DNA from: CSSed11-175R1 sp041685735
GTDB lineage: Bacteria > Actinomycetota > Nitriliruptoria > Nitriliruptorales > Nitriliruptoraceae
Reading direction: 5' to 3'
Assembly: GCA_041685735.1 (NCBI GenBank)
Contig: JAWLFE010000002.1
Coordinates: 1-64,000 of the forward strand
DNA length: 64,000 nucleotides
Shown here: piece after piece, positions 28,014 through 39,230 of the stretch
How the letters are laid out: each line of letters starts with the position of its first letter
Numbering within the stretch: position 1 is the stretch's first letter
The notes under the pieces: generated by a model
Told to the model about the DNA's origin: nothing
What the model saw: the letters and a program-made list of their open reading frames with translations, nothing else
The model's database searches: none
Translations under genes and position numbers: made by a program

Positions 28014-28040
28014 AGGGTAGGGCGGTGGCGCCGATAGCAT
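28014..28040. promoter_or_regulatory. Divergent leaderless promoter pair between two ABC-F genes
   Basis: The 40-base spacer holds two facing -10 elements: TACCCT on the minus strand (28014-28019, seven bases before ATG 28006) and TAGCAT on the plus strand (28035-28040, six bases before ATG 28047). Their -35 regions would lie inside each other's coding sequence. Transcription of both genes probably starts at or next to the start codon. Confidence 0.65.
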
Positions 28041-28046
28041 CGCGCC

Positions 28047-30071
<2,025 letters not shown>

Positions 30072-30099
30072 CGTTCCCACGGTCCGCGAGCGGTCTGGA

Positions 30100-30348
30100 T
30101 CAGTCGTCGCCGCGTCGGGGGATGCTCAGCGCACCCACGAACGCGCCGAATGTGCTGAACGCAAAGATGCTGCCGCCGAGGTAGGCGATCCACAGACCCA
30201 GCGATTGCTGGTCGGGCAGCGACGTCGCCGCGTAGATGCCCATGCCCAGGCCGAGTGGAGAGCCGACCAGGGCTCCGACGCGAGCCCGGGCCCACGCTGA
30301 GATCGTCGACCTCTGTTCTGACTCTTTGGGCTGTCGTTGCTGTGCCAT
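30100..30348 (-). CDS. Small two-TM membrane protein of unknown function
   Basis: 82 residues. Two hydrophobic, glycine-rich segments are visible: ALVGSPLGLGMGIYAATSL (about 27-45) and LWIAYLGGSIFAFSTFGAFV (about 51-70), after a polar N-terminus, ending in a basic IPRRGDD tail. It follows the GntR gene by 28 bases on the same strand, so the two are likely co-transcribed. The base composition is a little less GC-rich than its neighbours. No family recognised. Confidence 0.65.
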   Translation of the reverse strand: MAQQRQPKESEQRSTISAWARARVGALVGSPLGLGMGIYAATSLPDQQSLGLWIAYLGGSIFAFSTFGAFVGALSIPRRGDD

Positions 30349-30376
30349 AGGGCTCTCGATATCGCAAGGTGTGACG

Positions 30377-31030
30377 TCAGGCGAGGTTGGTGTTGTGGAC
30401 GAGCGTGTCGGACAGGTGGGCGCGCAGGATGCGGTCGAAGCGGGCGGGATCGTCGTCGCGGAGGCAGTCGAGCAGGTGCTGATGCTCATCGATGATGTGG
30501 TCGCTGCGGTTGCGCATGGCGTCCTGGTGGGCGAAGAGCATCTGGCGCTGTCGGTCCGCCAACCGTTCACCGAGGTCGATGAGGTAGGGGTTGCCGCCGA
30601 CCGCGAGGAAGGCACCGTGGAACTCGACAGACAGCTCGACGAACCGCCGCATGTCGTCGGCTGCGAGCACCTGGCGTTGCTCCTCGATCGCCGGCAGGAG
30701 ATCGACCGCGAGCCGGGCACGAACCTCCGATGACGCCCGTGTCACGCCGCTGGTCTCCAGCACGACCCTGGCGTCGACGATGTCCGCGATGTCCTCGGGG
30801 GTGAGCCCCCTGACCAGGGCGCCACTCCTGGGGTAGATGCGGATCCAGCCTTCGTCCTGGAGGCGGGCGAGGGCGGTCCGGACCGGTGTCCGGCTCATGC
30901 CGAGCTGCGCGGCGAGCTGGTTCTCGCTGAGCATCGACTCGCCCGGGTAGGTCCCGTCGATGATCGCCGCGCGGATCGAGGCGATCGCCCGGTCGGCGCT
31001 GCTCTCGGTCTTCTCTTCGAATGCGATCAC
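30377..31030 (-). CDS. GntR family transcriptional regulator, FCD subfamily
   Basis: 217 residues. The winged helix contains IRAAIIDGTYPGESMLSENQ and LAAQLGMSRTPVRTALARLQ with DEGWIRIYPRSGALV. The C-terminal FCD domain has FHGAFLAVGGNPYL and DEHQHLLDCLRDDD, whose His residues usually bind metal next to the effector. The GTG at 31030 follows AGAGG by six bases; longer forms would run through the operator. It is divergent from dsbA-like and ccdA-like genes, which it probably controls together with itself. Confidence 0.9.
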   Translation of the reverse strand: MIAFEEKTESSADRAIASIRAAIIDGTYPGESMLSENQLAAQLGMSRTPVRTALARLQDEGWIRIYPRSGALVRGLTPEDIADIVDARVVLETSGVTRASSEVRARLAVDLLPAIEEQRQVLAADDMRRFVELSVEFHGAFLAVGGNPYLIDLGERLADRQRQMLFAHQDAMRNRSDHIIDEHQHLLDCLRDDDPARFDRILRAHLSDTLVHNTNLA

Positions 31031-31059
31031 GGTCGGCCTCTCGCGTCCGGCGCCAGTAT

Positions 31060-31080
31060 TAGGATACAACTTGCATCCTA
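31060..31080. promoter_or_regulatory. Palindromic operator between GntR and the DsbA-like gene
   Basis: A 21-base dyad centred on 31070: the left arm TAGGATACAA and the right arm TTGCATCCTA differ from perfect symmetry at one pair. The inner part resembles sites of FCD-type GntR regulators. It lies 30 bases before the gntR start and 59 bases before the dsbA-like start, so it is well placed to control both directions. Confidence 0.7.
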
Positions 31081-31138
31081 GCGTGTCATCTGTCACCCTC
31101 TGCACTCGCAGCGTCGTCTCCGCTGCCATCGAGGTGTC

Positions 31139-31933
31139 ATGTCCCGCCGCTTGATCGCTCCCGGTGTGGCACTGCTGGTCGCGCTCGTGGTCGCTGTCGT
31201 CGTCTTCGCCGGCGATGAGGCCCCCGTGCTGGTCGATACCTCCGCTCGCGGTGCGTCGGCGCTCGACGGTACGTCAGAGGAGGCGTCGACGCCGGACGAG
31301 GCCGACCGTCCCAGCCGTGAGCGGATGGCGGCGCTCCGCGTCGATCCGGATGCCGGCCTGTCGGTCGGGGATCCGGATGCGCCCATGGTCATGGTGGCGT
31401 TCGAGTCGTTCGGGTGTCTGTGGTGCGGGGTGTTCCACCGTGAGACGATGCCGGTGGTCATCGAGGACTGGGTCGAAACCGGCCGCTTGCGTATCGAGAC
31501 GCGGCTGCAGCCCTACGAGCCCCGTGCCGTCCCGGGCGCGAGGATGGCCGCGGCGGCCGCGCAACAGGACCTGTACTGGGAGCTCGCCGAGTACCTGTAC
31601 CCGTTCATCGCCGGCACGGATGCGCCGCCGGTCGGTCGTGACCTGACCCCCGATGAGCTCGCCGCCTACCAGGTGCGTCAGAGCGAGGAGGCGATGCTGC
31701 GGCAGGCCGAACTCGTCGCGGACGAGATCGGCCTCGATATGGACCGGTTGCGTTCGGACCTGGCCGACGAGGCCACCGCGGCGACCGTCGAGCGCGATCA
31801 GCAGCTCGCGTGGCAGCTGGGTTTCACGGGTACGCCGGCCTTCGTCGTCAACGGTGTCCCGCAGGGCGGCTACGCCGGGCCCGAGCGGTTCACCGCGTTC
31901 CTGCAGGCCGTGTACGACGCATCGGAGGGCTGA
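31139..31933 (+). CDS. DsbA/thioredoxin-fold membrane-anchored oxidoreductase
   Basis: 264 residues. One N-terminal membrane anchor (about 5-24) puts the rest outside. After a linker comes a thioredoxin fold: VGDPDAPMVMVAFESFGCLW, then CGVFHRETMP, with active site CLWC near residue 99. The cis-Pro loop GTPAFVVNGVPQGG occurs near 230. A helical insert lies between, as in DsbA/DSBA-like proteins. It probably oxidises or isomerises thiols of secreted proteins. The ATG at 31139 follows GAGGTG. The CcdA-like gene begins four bases downstream. Confidence 0.9.
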   Translation: MSRRLIAPGVALLVALVVAVVVFAGDEAPVLVDTSARGASALDGTSEEASTPDEADRPSRERMAALRVDPDAGLSVGDPDAPMVMVAFESFGCLWCGVFHRETMPVVIEDWVETGRLRIETRLQPYEPRAVPGARMAAAAAQQDLYWELAEYLYPFIAGTDAPPVGRDLTPDELAAYQVRQSEEAMLRQAELVADEIGLDMDRLRSDLADEATAATVERDQQLAWQLGFTGTPAFVVNGVPQGGYAGPERFTAFLQAVYDASEG

Positions 31934-31937
31934 GCCG

Positions 31938-32807
31938 GTGTCAGGTCTCGGGCCCGAGGTCGGCTTCGTCGCCGCGTTCGCCGGGGGGATCCTCGCGCTG
32001 CTGAGCCCGTGTGGTGCGCTGCTGCTGCCGTCGTTCTTCGCCTACGCCTTCGACCGCCGGGGTCGGCTGCTCGCACGGACGGGGATCTTCTATCTGGGTC
32101 TGATCACCACGCTGGTGCCGTTGGGCGTGTCGGCGTCGGTGGCGACGCGGTTCGTGCGCACCCAGCAGGACACGGTGTTGACCGTCGCAGGCAGCGCGGT
32201 GATCGTGCTGGGTGTGCTGGTGTTGGTCGGGTCGGGGTTCAACCTGGTGCCGGCACGTCTGCGCTCCGGTGGAGGCGGGGAGGCGACCTCGGGCACGGTG
32301 TACCTGCTGGGGTTGGTGTACGGCATCACGGGGTTCTGCACGGGGCCGATCCTGGGCAGCATCCTGGTCCTGGCCGCGGTCGGCGGGCGCCCCGCGCAGG
32401 GCGGTGCGCTGCTGGCGGTGTACGCGCTCGGCATGGTCGTCCCGCTGGCGCTGTTGTCGCTGGTGTGGGAGCGGATCGGGACGACGACGATGCGGTGGCT
32501 GCGGGGGACCGAGGTCGCGATCGGCCCGTGGCGCATCCACTCGACCTCACTGATCACCGGCCTGTTGCTGATCGGGGTGGGGATCCTGCTGGTCACCGGC
32601 AGCGGGAGCTTCGAGGCCGGCAACCTCGCCCTGGTCGGTGCACGCGCCGAGGAGGTGGTCCAGTCGGTCGGGCAACGCATCCCCGACCGGGCCCTCGCCC
32701 TGTTGGGCGTGGTGATCGCCAGCACCTGGTTCGTCCACCGATGGCGTACCGGCGAACCTCAGAAGGCGGCATCCGGGACCAGTGGGAGGCGCCCCGGGGC
32801 GGACTGA
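31938..32807 (+). CDS. ccdA: CcdA/DsbD-type transmembrane thiol-disulfide transporter
   Basis: 289 residues with six to seven membrane segments. Two membrane cysteines mark the family: LLSPCGALLLPSFFAYAF near residue 25 and YGITGFCTGPILGSILVL near 132. These carry electrons from cytoplasmic thioredoxin across the membrane. The GTG at 31938 comes four bases after the dsbA-like stop, so this is an operon in which CcdA probably keeps the partner reduced or cycling. The C-terminal 40 residues are polar. Confidence 0.9.
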   Translation: MSGLGPEVGFVAAFAGGILALLSPCGALLLPSFFAYAFDRRGRLLARTGIFYLGLITTLVPLGVSASVATRFVRTQQDTVLTVAGSAVIVLGVLVLVGSGFNLVPARLRSGGGGEATSGTVYLLGLVYGITGFCTGPILGSILVLAAVGGRPAQGGALLAVYALGMVVPLALLSLVWERIGTTTMRWLRGTEVAIGPWRIHSTSLITGLLLIGVGILLVTGSGSFEAGNLALVGARAEEVVQSVGQRIPDRALALLGVVIASTWFVHRWRTGEPQKAASGTSGRRPGAD

Positions 32808-32924
32808 ACGGGTCAGGGCACCGCGGTGACCGCCGGTTCGCCACCTTCGCCGCCCTCGCGTGAAGCAGCGCCGAGGGCCGGGATGTGGCCGGGAGGACGT
32901 GGTGCTGCCTCGACGTCTCTCGAT

Positions 32925-32955
32925 TTTGAACGTACGCTCCAAGTTGGCGTAGGGT
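32925..32955 (+). promoter_or_regulatory. Promoter of the fadA-fadB operon with overlapping palindrome
   Basis: The -35 box TTGAAC (32926-32931) and -10 box TAGGGT (32950-32955) are separated by 18 bases. The -35 is embedded in an imperfect 18-base palindrome, TTTGAACGTACGCTCCAA (32925-32942; seven of nine pairs match). A palindrome over the -35 of beta-oxidation genes suggests repression by a TetR-type fatty-acid regulator; that regulator is not in this window. Confidence 0.6.
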
Positions 32956-32981
32956 GGAGACCAACGCCGATCGATGATCCG

Positions 32982-33125
32982 ACCATCACGACACCATCAC
33001 GACNNNNNNNNNNNNNNNNNNNNNNNNNNNNNNNNNNNNNNNNNNNNNNNNNNNNNNNNNNNNNNNNNNNNNNNNNNNNNNNNNNNNNNNNNNNNNNNNN
33101 NNNACCATCACGACACCATCACGAC
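32982..33125. repeat. 11-base tandem repeat flanking an assembly gap
   Basis: ACCATCACGAC occurs twice in tandem on the left (32982-33003) and twice on the right (33104-33125) of the 100-N run. The 22 bases on each side are identical, so either contig ends overlap or a longer tandem array was not resolved. Confidence 0.85.
33004..33103. other. Assembly gap of 100 N in the fadA leader
   Basis: Exactly 100 N bounded by identical 22-base tandem repeats. It lies between the promoter and the ribosome binding site of fadA, so the real leader length is unknown. Confidence 0.95.
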
Positions 33126-33137
33126 CAGGAGTCCCTC

Positions 33138-34313
33138 ATGTCCGGTGAAGCGTTCTACATCGACGGGGTGCGCCTGCCGATCGGCCGTGCACGCGACGAC
33201 GGGTACTACGCCGGCACGCGGGCTGACGACCTGGCGGTCCGCTCCGTGCGGGCCCTGTTGGACCGGCAACCGACCGTGCCGAAGGATCGCATCGACGATG
33301 TGGCCTGGGCCGCGACCGCCCAGGTCGGCGATCAGGGCCTGACGCTGGGGCGGTCCATCGCGATCCTGGCCGGACTCGGCAACTCCGTACCGGGCTACGC
33401 GATCGACCGGATGTGTGCGGGTGCACTGACCGCGATCGTCAATGCCGGCAACGCCATCAAGGTCGGGGCGCAGGACCTGGTCCTGGCCGGCGGGGTCGAG
33501 CACATGGGCCATCACGCCATGGCCGCCGAGGTCGATCCCAACCCACGGTTCCTGTCCGACAAGCTGGTCGACCCCTCCGCGCTCGTGATGGGCAACACCG
33601 CCGAGAACCTCCACGACCACCACCCGGATGTCTCCCGCGAACGCTGCGATGAGTTCGCCCTGCTGTCCCAGGAGCGCACCGCCAAGGCCCAGGCCGACGG
33701 CATCTTCGCCACCCACGTTGTGCCGGCGACCGTCCGGAACAGCGACGGGGCCTGGCGGGTCGTCGACGTCGACGAGCACCCGCGCCCCGGGACGACCCTG
33801 GAGTCCCTGGCCGGCCTGGAGTCGCCGTTCCGTGCGGGTGGCCACGTCACCGCGGGCAACGCCGCCGGCCTCAACGACGGCGCGGGCGGGGTGCTGCTGG
33901 CGTCCGCCGCCGCGGTCGAGGAGCACGGGCTCTCGCCGACGATGAAGCTGGTCGACTACACCTTCGTCGGCGTGGAGCCGGAGACGATGGGTTACGGCCC
34001 CGTCCCGGCCACCGACAAGCTGCTGGACCGCAACGATCTGTCCATCGGTGACATCGACGTCATCGAGATGAACGAGGCCTTCGCCGTGCAGTGCGTCGCG
34101 TTCCTCGACCACTTCGGGCTGGACCTCGACAGCGAGCACGTCAACCCCTACGGGGGCGCCATCGCCCTGGGCCACCCGTTGGCCTTCTCCGGTGCCCGTC
34201 TGGCGATGCAGCTGTCGACCTACTTCGACCGCCACCCGGACGCACAGCGGGGGATCACCACGATGTGCATCGGGCTCGGGATGGGCGCCGCCGTGCTCTG
34301 GGAACGCGCCTGA
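33138..34313 (+). CDS. fadA: Acetyl-CoA C-acyltransferase (3-ketoacyl-CoA thiolase)
   Basis: 391 residues, standard thiolase length. The acyl-accepting Cys is in AIDRMCAGALTAI (residue 93). AGGVEHMGHHAMA and the C-terminal NPYGGAIALGHPLAFSGAR (His of GHP) follow. The second catalytic Cys is in TTMCIGLGMGAAVLW. It catalyses the last step of beta-oxidation. The ATG at 33138 follows AGGAG. The multifunctional FadB subunit is encoded 66 bases downstream, so the two presumably form the trifunctional complex. Confidence 0.95.
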   Translation: MSGEAFYIDGVRLPIGRARDDGYYAGTRADDLAVRSVRALLDRQPTVPKDRIDDVAWAATAQVGDQGLTLGRSIAILAGLGNSVPGYAIDRMCAGALTAIVNAGNAIKVGAQDLVLAGGVEHMGHHAMAAEVDPNPRFLSDKLVDPSALVMGNTAENLHDHHPDVSRERCDEFALLSQERTAKAQADGIFATHVVPATVRNSDGAWRVVDVDEHPRPGTTLESLAGLESPFRAGGHVTAGNAAGLNDGAGGVLLASAAAVEEHGLSPTMKLVDYTFVGVEPETMGYGPVPATDKLLDRNDLSIGDIDVIEMNEAFAVQCVAFLDHFGLDLDSEHVNPYGGAIALGHPLAFSGARLAMQLSTYFDRHPDAQRGITTMCIGLGMGAAVLWERA

Positions 34314-34379
34314 CCGTCTCCACGGCCCGCCCGGGCCATTCGCCACCGCACCCGCCCGATCTCCCGCAGGAGCCACACC

Positions 34380-36431
34380 GTGAGCCACACCGAGTTCAAA
34401 CTGACCACCGCCGAGCGTCCGGTCGGGCGCATCGCGATCCTCACGATGGACAACGGCGAGGACCACAACCAGCCCAACACCTTCGGAGCGGAGGCGCTGG
34501 CCTCCTTGAACGACGCGCTCGACGAGGTCGAGGCTGCCGACGACCTCAAGGGGCTGATGCTCACGGGCAAGCCCTTCATCTTCGCGGTCGGGGCGGACCT
34601 CAAGCAGTTCCAGGGCATGGACGCCGAGGCAGCACGTGAGGGCGGTCGCCGTGGCCACGAGGCCTTCGCCCGGCTCCAGGCGCTCCCGATCCCGACCCTG
34701 GCGGCGATCAACGGCGCGTGCATGGGTGGCGGGTTGGAGATCGCGCTGCACTGCGACTACCGGACGCTGTCGACGGGCGCGCAGGTCCTGGCGTTCCCCG
34801 AGGTCTTCCTGTCGATCCTCCCCGCCTGGGGCGGCACCCAGCTGGCGCCCCGGATCGTCGGCGCCAAGGACGCGATCGAGACGATCGTCAACAATTCCTT
34901 GAACAACAACAAGGTCATGTCGCCGAAGGAGGCGTTCGACCGCGGGTTCGCGGACCGCTTCATCGACTCCGCGACCTTCCTGGACGACTCCGTCGCGCTG
35001 CTCGAGCGGCTGATCAGCGGTGACGAGTCCATCGAGCGCGACGTCGATGCCACCGAGGGGCTCGACGAGGCGCTGGCCAACGCCCGCGGCATGGCCGATG
35101 GCAAGACCAAGGGTGCGACGCGGGCGCCGTACGTCGCGCTGGAGCTCATCGAGTTCGCGGCTCGCGGCGGCGATCTGGAGGAGGGCCGCCGGAAGGAACA
35201 GGACGCGCTCGCGGAGCTGCTCCCGGCCCGCCAGGCGCAAGCATCGGTCTACAGCTTCAACCTGACCCAGCAACGGGTCAAGAGGCAGCCGTGGAAGCCG
35301 GACGCCGAGCCGAAGAAGATCCGCAAGGCCGCGATCATCGGGTCGGGTCTCATGGGCGCACAGCTCGGCGTGCTGCACCTGCAGCGCCTCGAGGTACCGC
35401 TCGTGATGAAGGACATCGACGAGGACGTGCTCGTCACCGCCCGTGAGCACATCGAGGGTGAGCTCGACAAGCGCGTGGCCAAGGGCCGCCTCCACGAGGG
35501 CAAGGCTCGGTTCCTCAAGGGTCTGGTGACCTACACGACCTCGTACGACGACGTCGCCGGTGCGGACTGGGTCCTGGAGGCCGTGCTGGAACGCATGGAC
35601 CTCAAGCAGGCGATCTTCGCCGACCTCGAACAGGTACTGGACGACGACGCGATCCTGGCGACCAACACCTCGTCACTGTCGATCGCGGAGATGGCCTCCG
35701 GGCTCGAGCACCCCGAACGTGTCGTCGGGTTCCACTTCTTCAACCCGGTGGCGGTCCTGCCGCTGGTCGAGGTGATCAAACCCGACGCGGTCTCCGATGC
35801 GGCGATGGCCACGGCGTTCGACGTCGCCAAGAAGCTCAGGAAGTCCGCGGTGCAGTGTGCGGACGCACCGGCGTTCATCGTCAACCGCCTGATGTTGCGC
35901 TTCAACGGGGCCGCCACGGACGCGCTGCGCTTCGGGACCGACTTCAAGACCATCGATCAGGCCATCGAGAAGCTCGGGCTGCCGATGGGACCGTTCGTCC
36001 TGTTCGGGCTCGTCGGTCTGCAGGTGGCCTACCACACGGCCGAGACGCTGGCCGATGCCTTCCCGGATCGCTACCACGTCGACGAGAACTTCCGGCTCAT
36101 GGGCGAGAGCGGGCTGCCGGGCATCTACGACTGGTCCGCCGGCGGCGAGGTCTACCCGGAGATCCGCGAGGGGCTGACCATCGAGGAGGAGGCGCCCTGG
36201 TCCGAGGAGCAGATCCAGCGCGCCGCGCTCGAGGCGGTCGCCGATGAGGCCCGCCGGATGCTCGATGAGGGCGTCGTCGCCGATGCCCGCGACATCGACA
36301 CGGCCATGCTGCTCGGGGCCGGCTACCCCTTCTTCAACGGCGGGATCTGCCTGTACCTCGATCAGACCGGGATCTCCGACGAACTCTTCGGTCGCCCGTT
36401 CGTCACCGCGGAGGATGGCGCGACGGCCTGA
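34380..36431 (+). CDS. fadB: Multifunctional enoyl-CoA hydratase/3-hydroxyacyl-CoA dehydrogenase
   Basis: 683 residues. The crotonase domain (about 1-190) has NGACMGGGLEIALHCDYR and FPEVFLSILPAWGGTQL, which carry the two catalytic Glu residues. The dehydrogenase begins KAAIIGSGLMGAQLG (Rossmann, about 318) and continues with ILATNTSSLSI, VGFHFFNPVAVLPLVEV and AFIVNRLM. The C-terminal repeat has GLPMGPFVLFGLVGLQV. The GTG at 34380 follows AGGAG. Its 3' end overlaps the convergent GGDEF gene by 70 bases. Confidence 0.95.
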   Translation: MSHTEFKLTTAERPVGRIAILTMDNGEDHNQPNTFGAEALASLNDALDEVEAADDLKGLMLTGKPFIFAVGADLKQFQGMDAEAAREGGRRGHEAFARLQALPIPTLAAINGACMGGGLEIALHCDYRTLSTGAQVLAFPEVFLSILPAWGGTQLAPRIVGAKDAIETIVNNSLNNNKVMSPKEAFDRGFADRFIDSATFLDDSVALLERLISGDESIERDVDATEGLDEALANARGMADGKTKGATRAPYVALELIEFAARGGDLEEGRRKEQDALAELLPARQAQASVYSFNLTQQRVKRQPWKPDAEPKKIRKAAIIGSGLMGAQLGVLHLQRLEVPLVMKDIDEDVLVTAREHIEGELDKRVAKGRLHEGKARFLKGLVTYTTSYDDVAGADWVLEAVLERMDLKQAIFADLEQVLDDDAILATNTSSLSIAEMASGLEHPERVVGFHFFNPVAVLPLVEVIKPDAVSDAAMATAFDVAKKLRKSAVQCADAPAFIVNRLMLRFNGAATDALRFGTDFKTIDQAIEKLGLPMGPFVLFGLVGLQVAYHTAETLADAFPDRYHVDENFRLMGESGLPGIYDWSAGGEVYPEIREGLTIEEEAPWSEEQIQRAALEAVADEARRMLDEGVVADARDIDTAMLLGAGYPFFNGGICLYLDQTGISDELFGRPFVTAEDGATA

Positions 36432-37597
36432 CCGGTCACCGCCCCCAGCGTGGGGTCCGGGGTCGCTGCGAGGTCGGCGGCGAAGCTCACCCGGCCCCCA
36501 CCGGCACGTTTGGCGGCGTACATGGCGGCGTCGATGGCCCCGAGGTCGAGATGGTCGGGTCGGAGCTCGCCGATCCCCGCTGAGGTCCGCAGCACGGCGT
36601 CCTGTGCGGGATGCGCCAGCCGTGTGGCAGCGAACCGCTCGACGATCGCGTGGGCGCGCTCCTGTGCGGCACCGACGGCCAGGCCGGGGAGCAGCACGAG
36701 CCACTCATCCCCGCCGAGCCGGATCAACAGATCCGACGCTCGTACCTCGGCACGGACGGTGTCGGCGAACCGTCGCAGGGCGTCGTCGCCGGCTGCGTGG
36801 CCGAACGTGTCGTTGACGGACTTGAAGTCGTCGAGGTCGAACGCGATCGCGGCGATGCGGGGCGCCCGTGGACCGATCCGTCCGAGGAAGTGGTCCAGGA
36901 AGCGACGGTTGTAGGCGCCCGTCAGGTGATCGGTGTTGGCCAGGTGCTCTGCGTGCTGCAGCGATGCGGTGTCCTCGAGGTAGCGCTGCCATTCGCTCAG
37001 GAGTTGCTCGCGCAGGAGTCGTTCCGGGATGGCGGCGCCCCGGTCGGCGGCGATGTCGGCGTCACCGAGGAGTTCGGCCGCGAGTCCGACATCCAGCAGG
37101 TCGCCAGCCAGATGCACGATCCGTTGCACCTCGGAGGCGATCCAGGCCGGCGTGGTGGACATCCTCGGGTCGAACACCCGGCCACGCTCCAGCGATGGAG
37201 CGGCGATGACCTGGTCGAGGTCCCGGGCGACCAGCCCGGCACATCCAGCGGGTGAGATCGCCAGCACCGTCCAGTCGTCGGCGAGTTCGTGGTCGGCGGG
37301 AAGCGAGAGGACATGGATCCCGTCGGGCACAGCCGGGGTCATCGTGCCCGTGAAGCCCACCAGGACCGTTGCGTGCTCGGCGAGACGCGCGTAGCGCTCG
37401 GCTTCGAACGCGAAGTAGGTGGCGTCCTCGAACAGGGCGAGCACCGTCAACGGAGCCCCGATCCGGGTGGTCCGCTCCGCGAGCCCCTCGATCGAACGAC
37501 TCACAGCCAGCAACGACCGTTTCGTCGACGTGCGATGTCCGTCGCTGCGGCGTCGTGTCGGCATCGTGTCGAGCAGTGTCTCGTGGCTCGAGGTCAT
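36362..37597 (-). CDS. DICT-GGDEF diguanylate cyclase
   Basis: 411 residues. The N-terminal half matches the DICT sensory domain: LTVLALFEDATYFAFEAERY, and ADDWTVLAISPAGCAGLVAR. The GGDEF domain (about 235-380) has HLTGAYNRRFLDHFL, AAIAFDLDDFKSVNDTFGHA and active site RLGGDEWLVLLPG. RASD ends five residues before GGDEW and forms an RxxD inhibitory site, so product feedback is expected. It makes c-di-GMP. The ATG at 37597 is preceded by no obvious ribosome binding site. The last 22 codons overlap fadB on the opposite strand. Confidence 0.9.
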   Translation of the reverse strand: MTSSHETLLDTMPTRRRSDGHRTSTKRSLLAVSRSIEGLAERTTRIGAPLTVLALFEDATYFAFEAERYARLAEHATVLVGFTGTMTPAVPDGIHVLSLPADHELADDWTVLAISPAGCAGLVARDLDQVIAAPSLERGRVFDPRMSTTPAWIASEVQRIVHLAGDLLDVGLAAELLGDADIAADRGAAIPERLLREQLLSEWQRYLEDTASLQHAEHLANTDHLTGAYNRRFLDHFLGRIGPRAPRIAAIAFDLDDFKSVNDTFGHAAGDDALRRFADTVRAEVRASDLLIRLGGDEWLVLLPGLAVGAAQERAHAIVERFAATRLAHPAQDAVLRTSAGIGELRPDHLDLGAIDAAMYAAKRAGGGRVSFAADLAATPDPTLGAVTGQAVAPSSAVTNGRPKSSSEIPV

Positions 37598-37783
37598 CGA
37601 ACACGCCACCAGTGACGGGGGGTGGGGGTGCCGCGGATCATGCAGGCGGCCCGTCACCTGTATATCGGCCGCTGACGCGGCCGGCTGAAGGTGTCCCAGC
37701 TGCGGAGTGGGGTCGCTCGACGGTGGGTGGATTAGTCTCGGGCTGCTCGAACGTTGCTGTCCCCGACCCGTACCGGAGAACCC

Positions 37784-39178
<1,395 letters not shown>

Positions 39179-39230
39179 CGCGGACGCTGCGACCCGGGTC
39201 AGCCGGTGACCCGGGTCGATCGACCGGCGC

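Larger units (their letters stand above)
32808..33137. other. Intergenic region before fadA with promoter, repeats and gap
   Basis: 330 bases including 100 N. It contains a promoter-operator (32925-32955), paired 11-base repeats on either side of the gap, and the AGGAG ribosome binding site of fadA near 33127. No gene is visible in the determined sequence. Confidence 0.6.
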
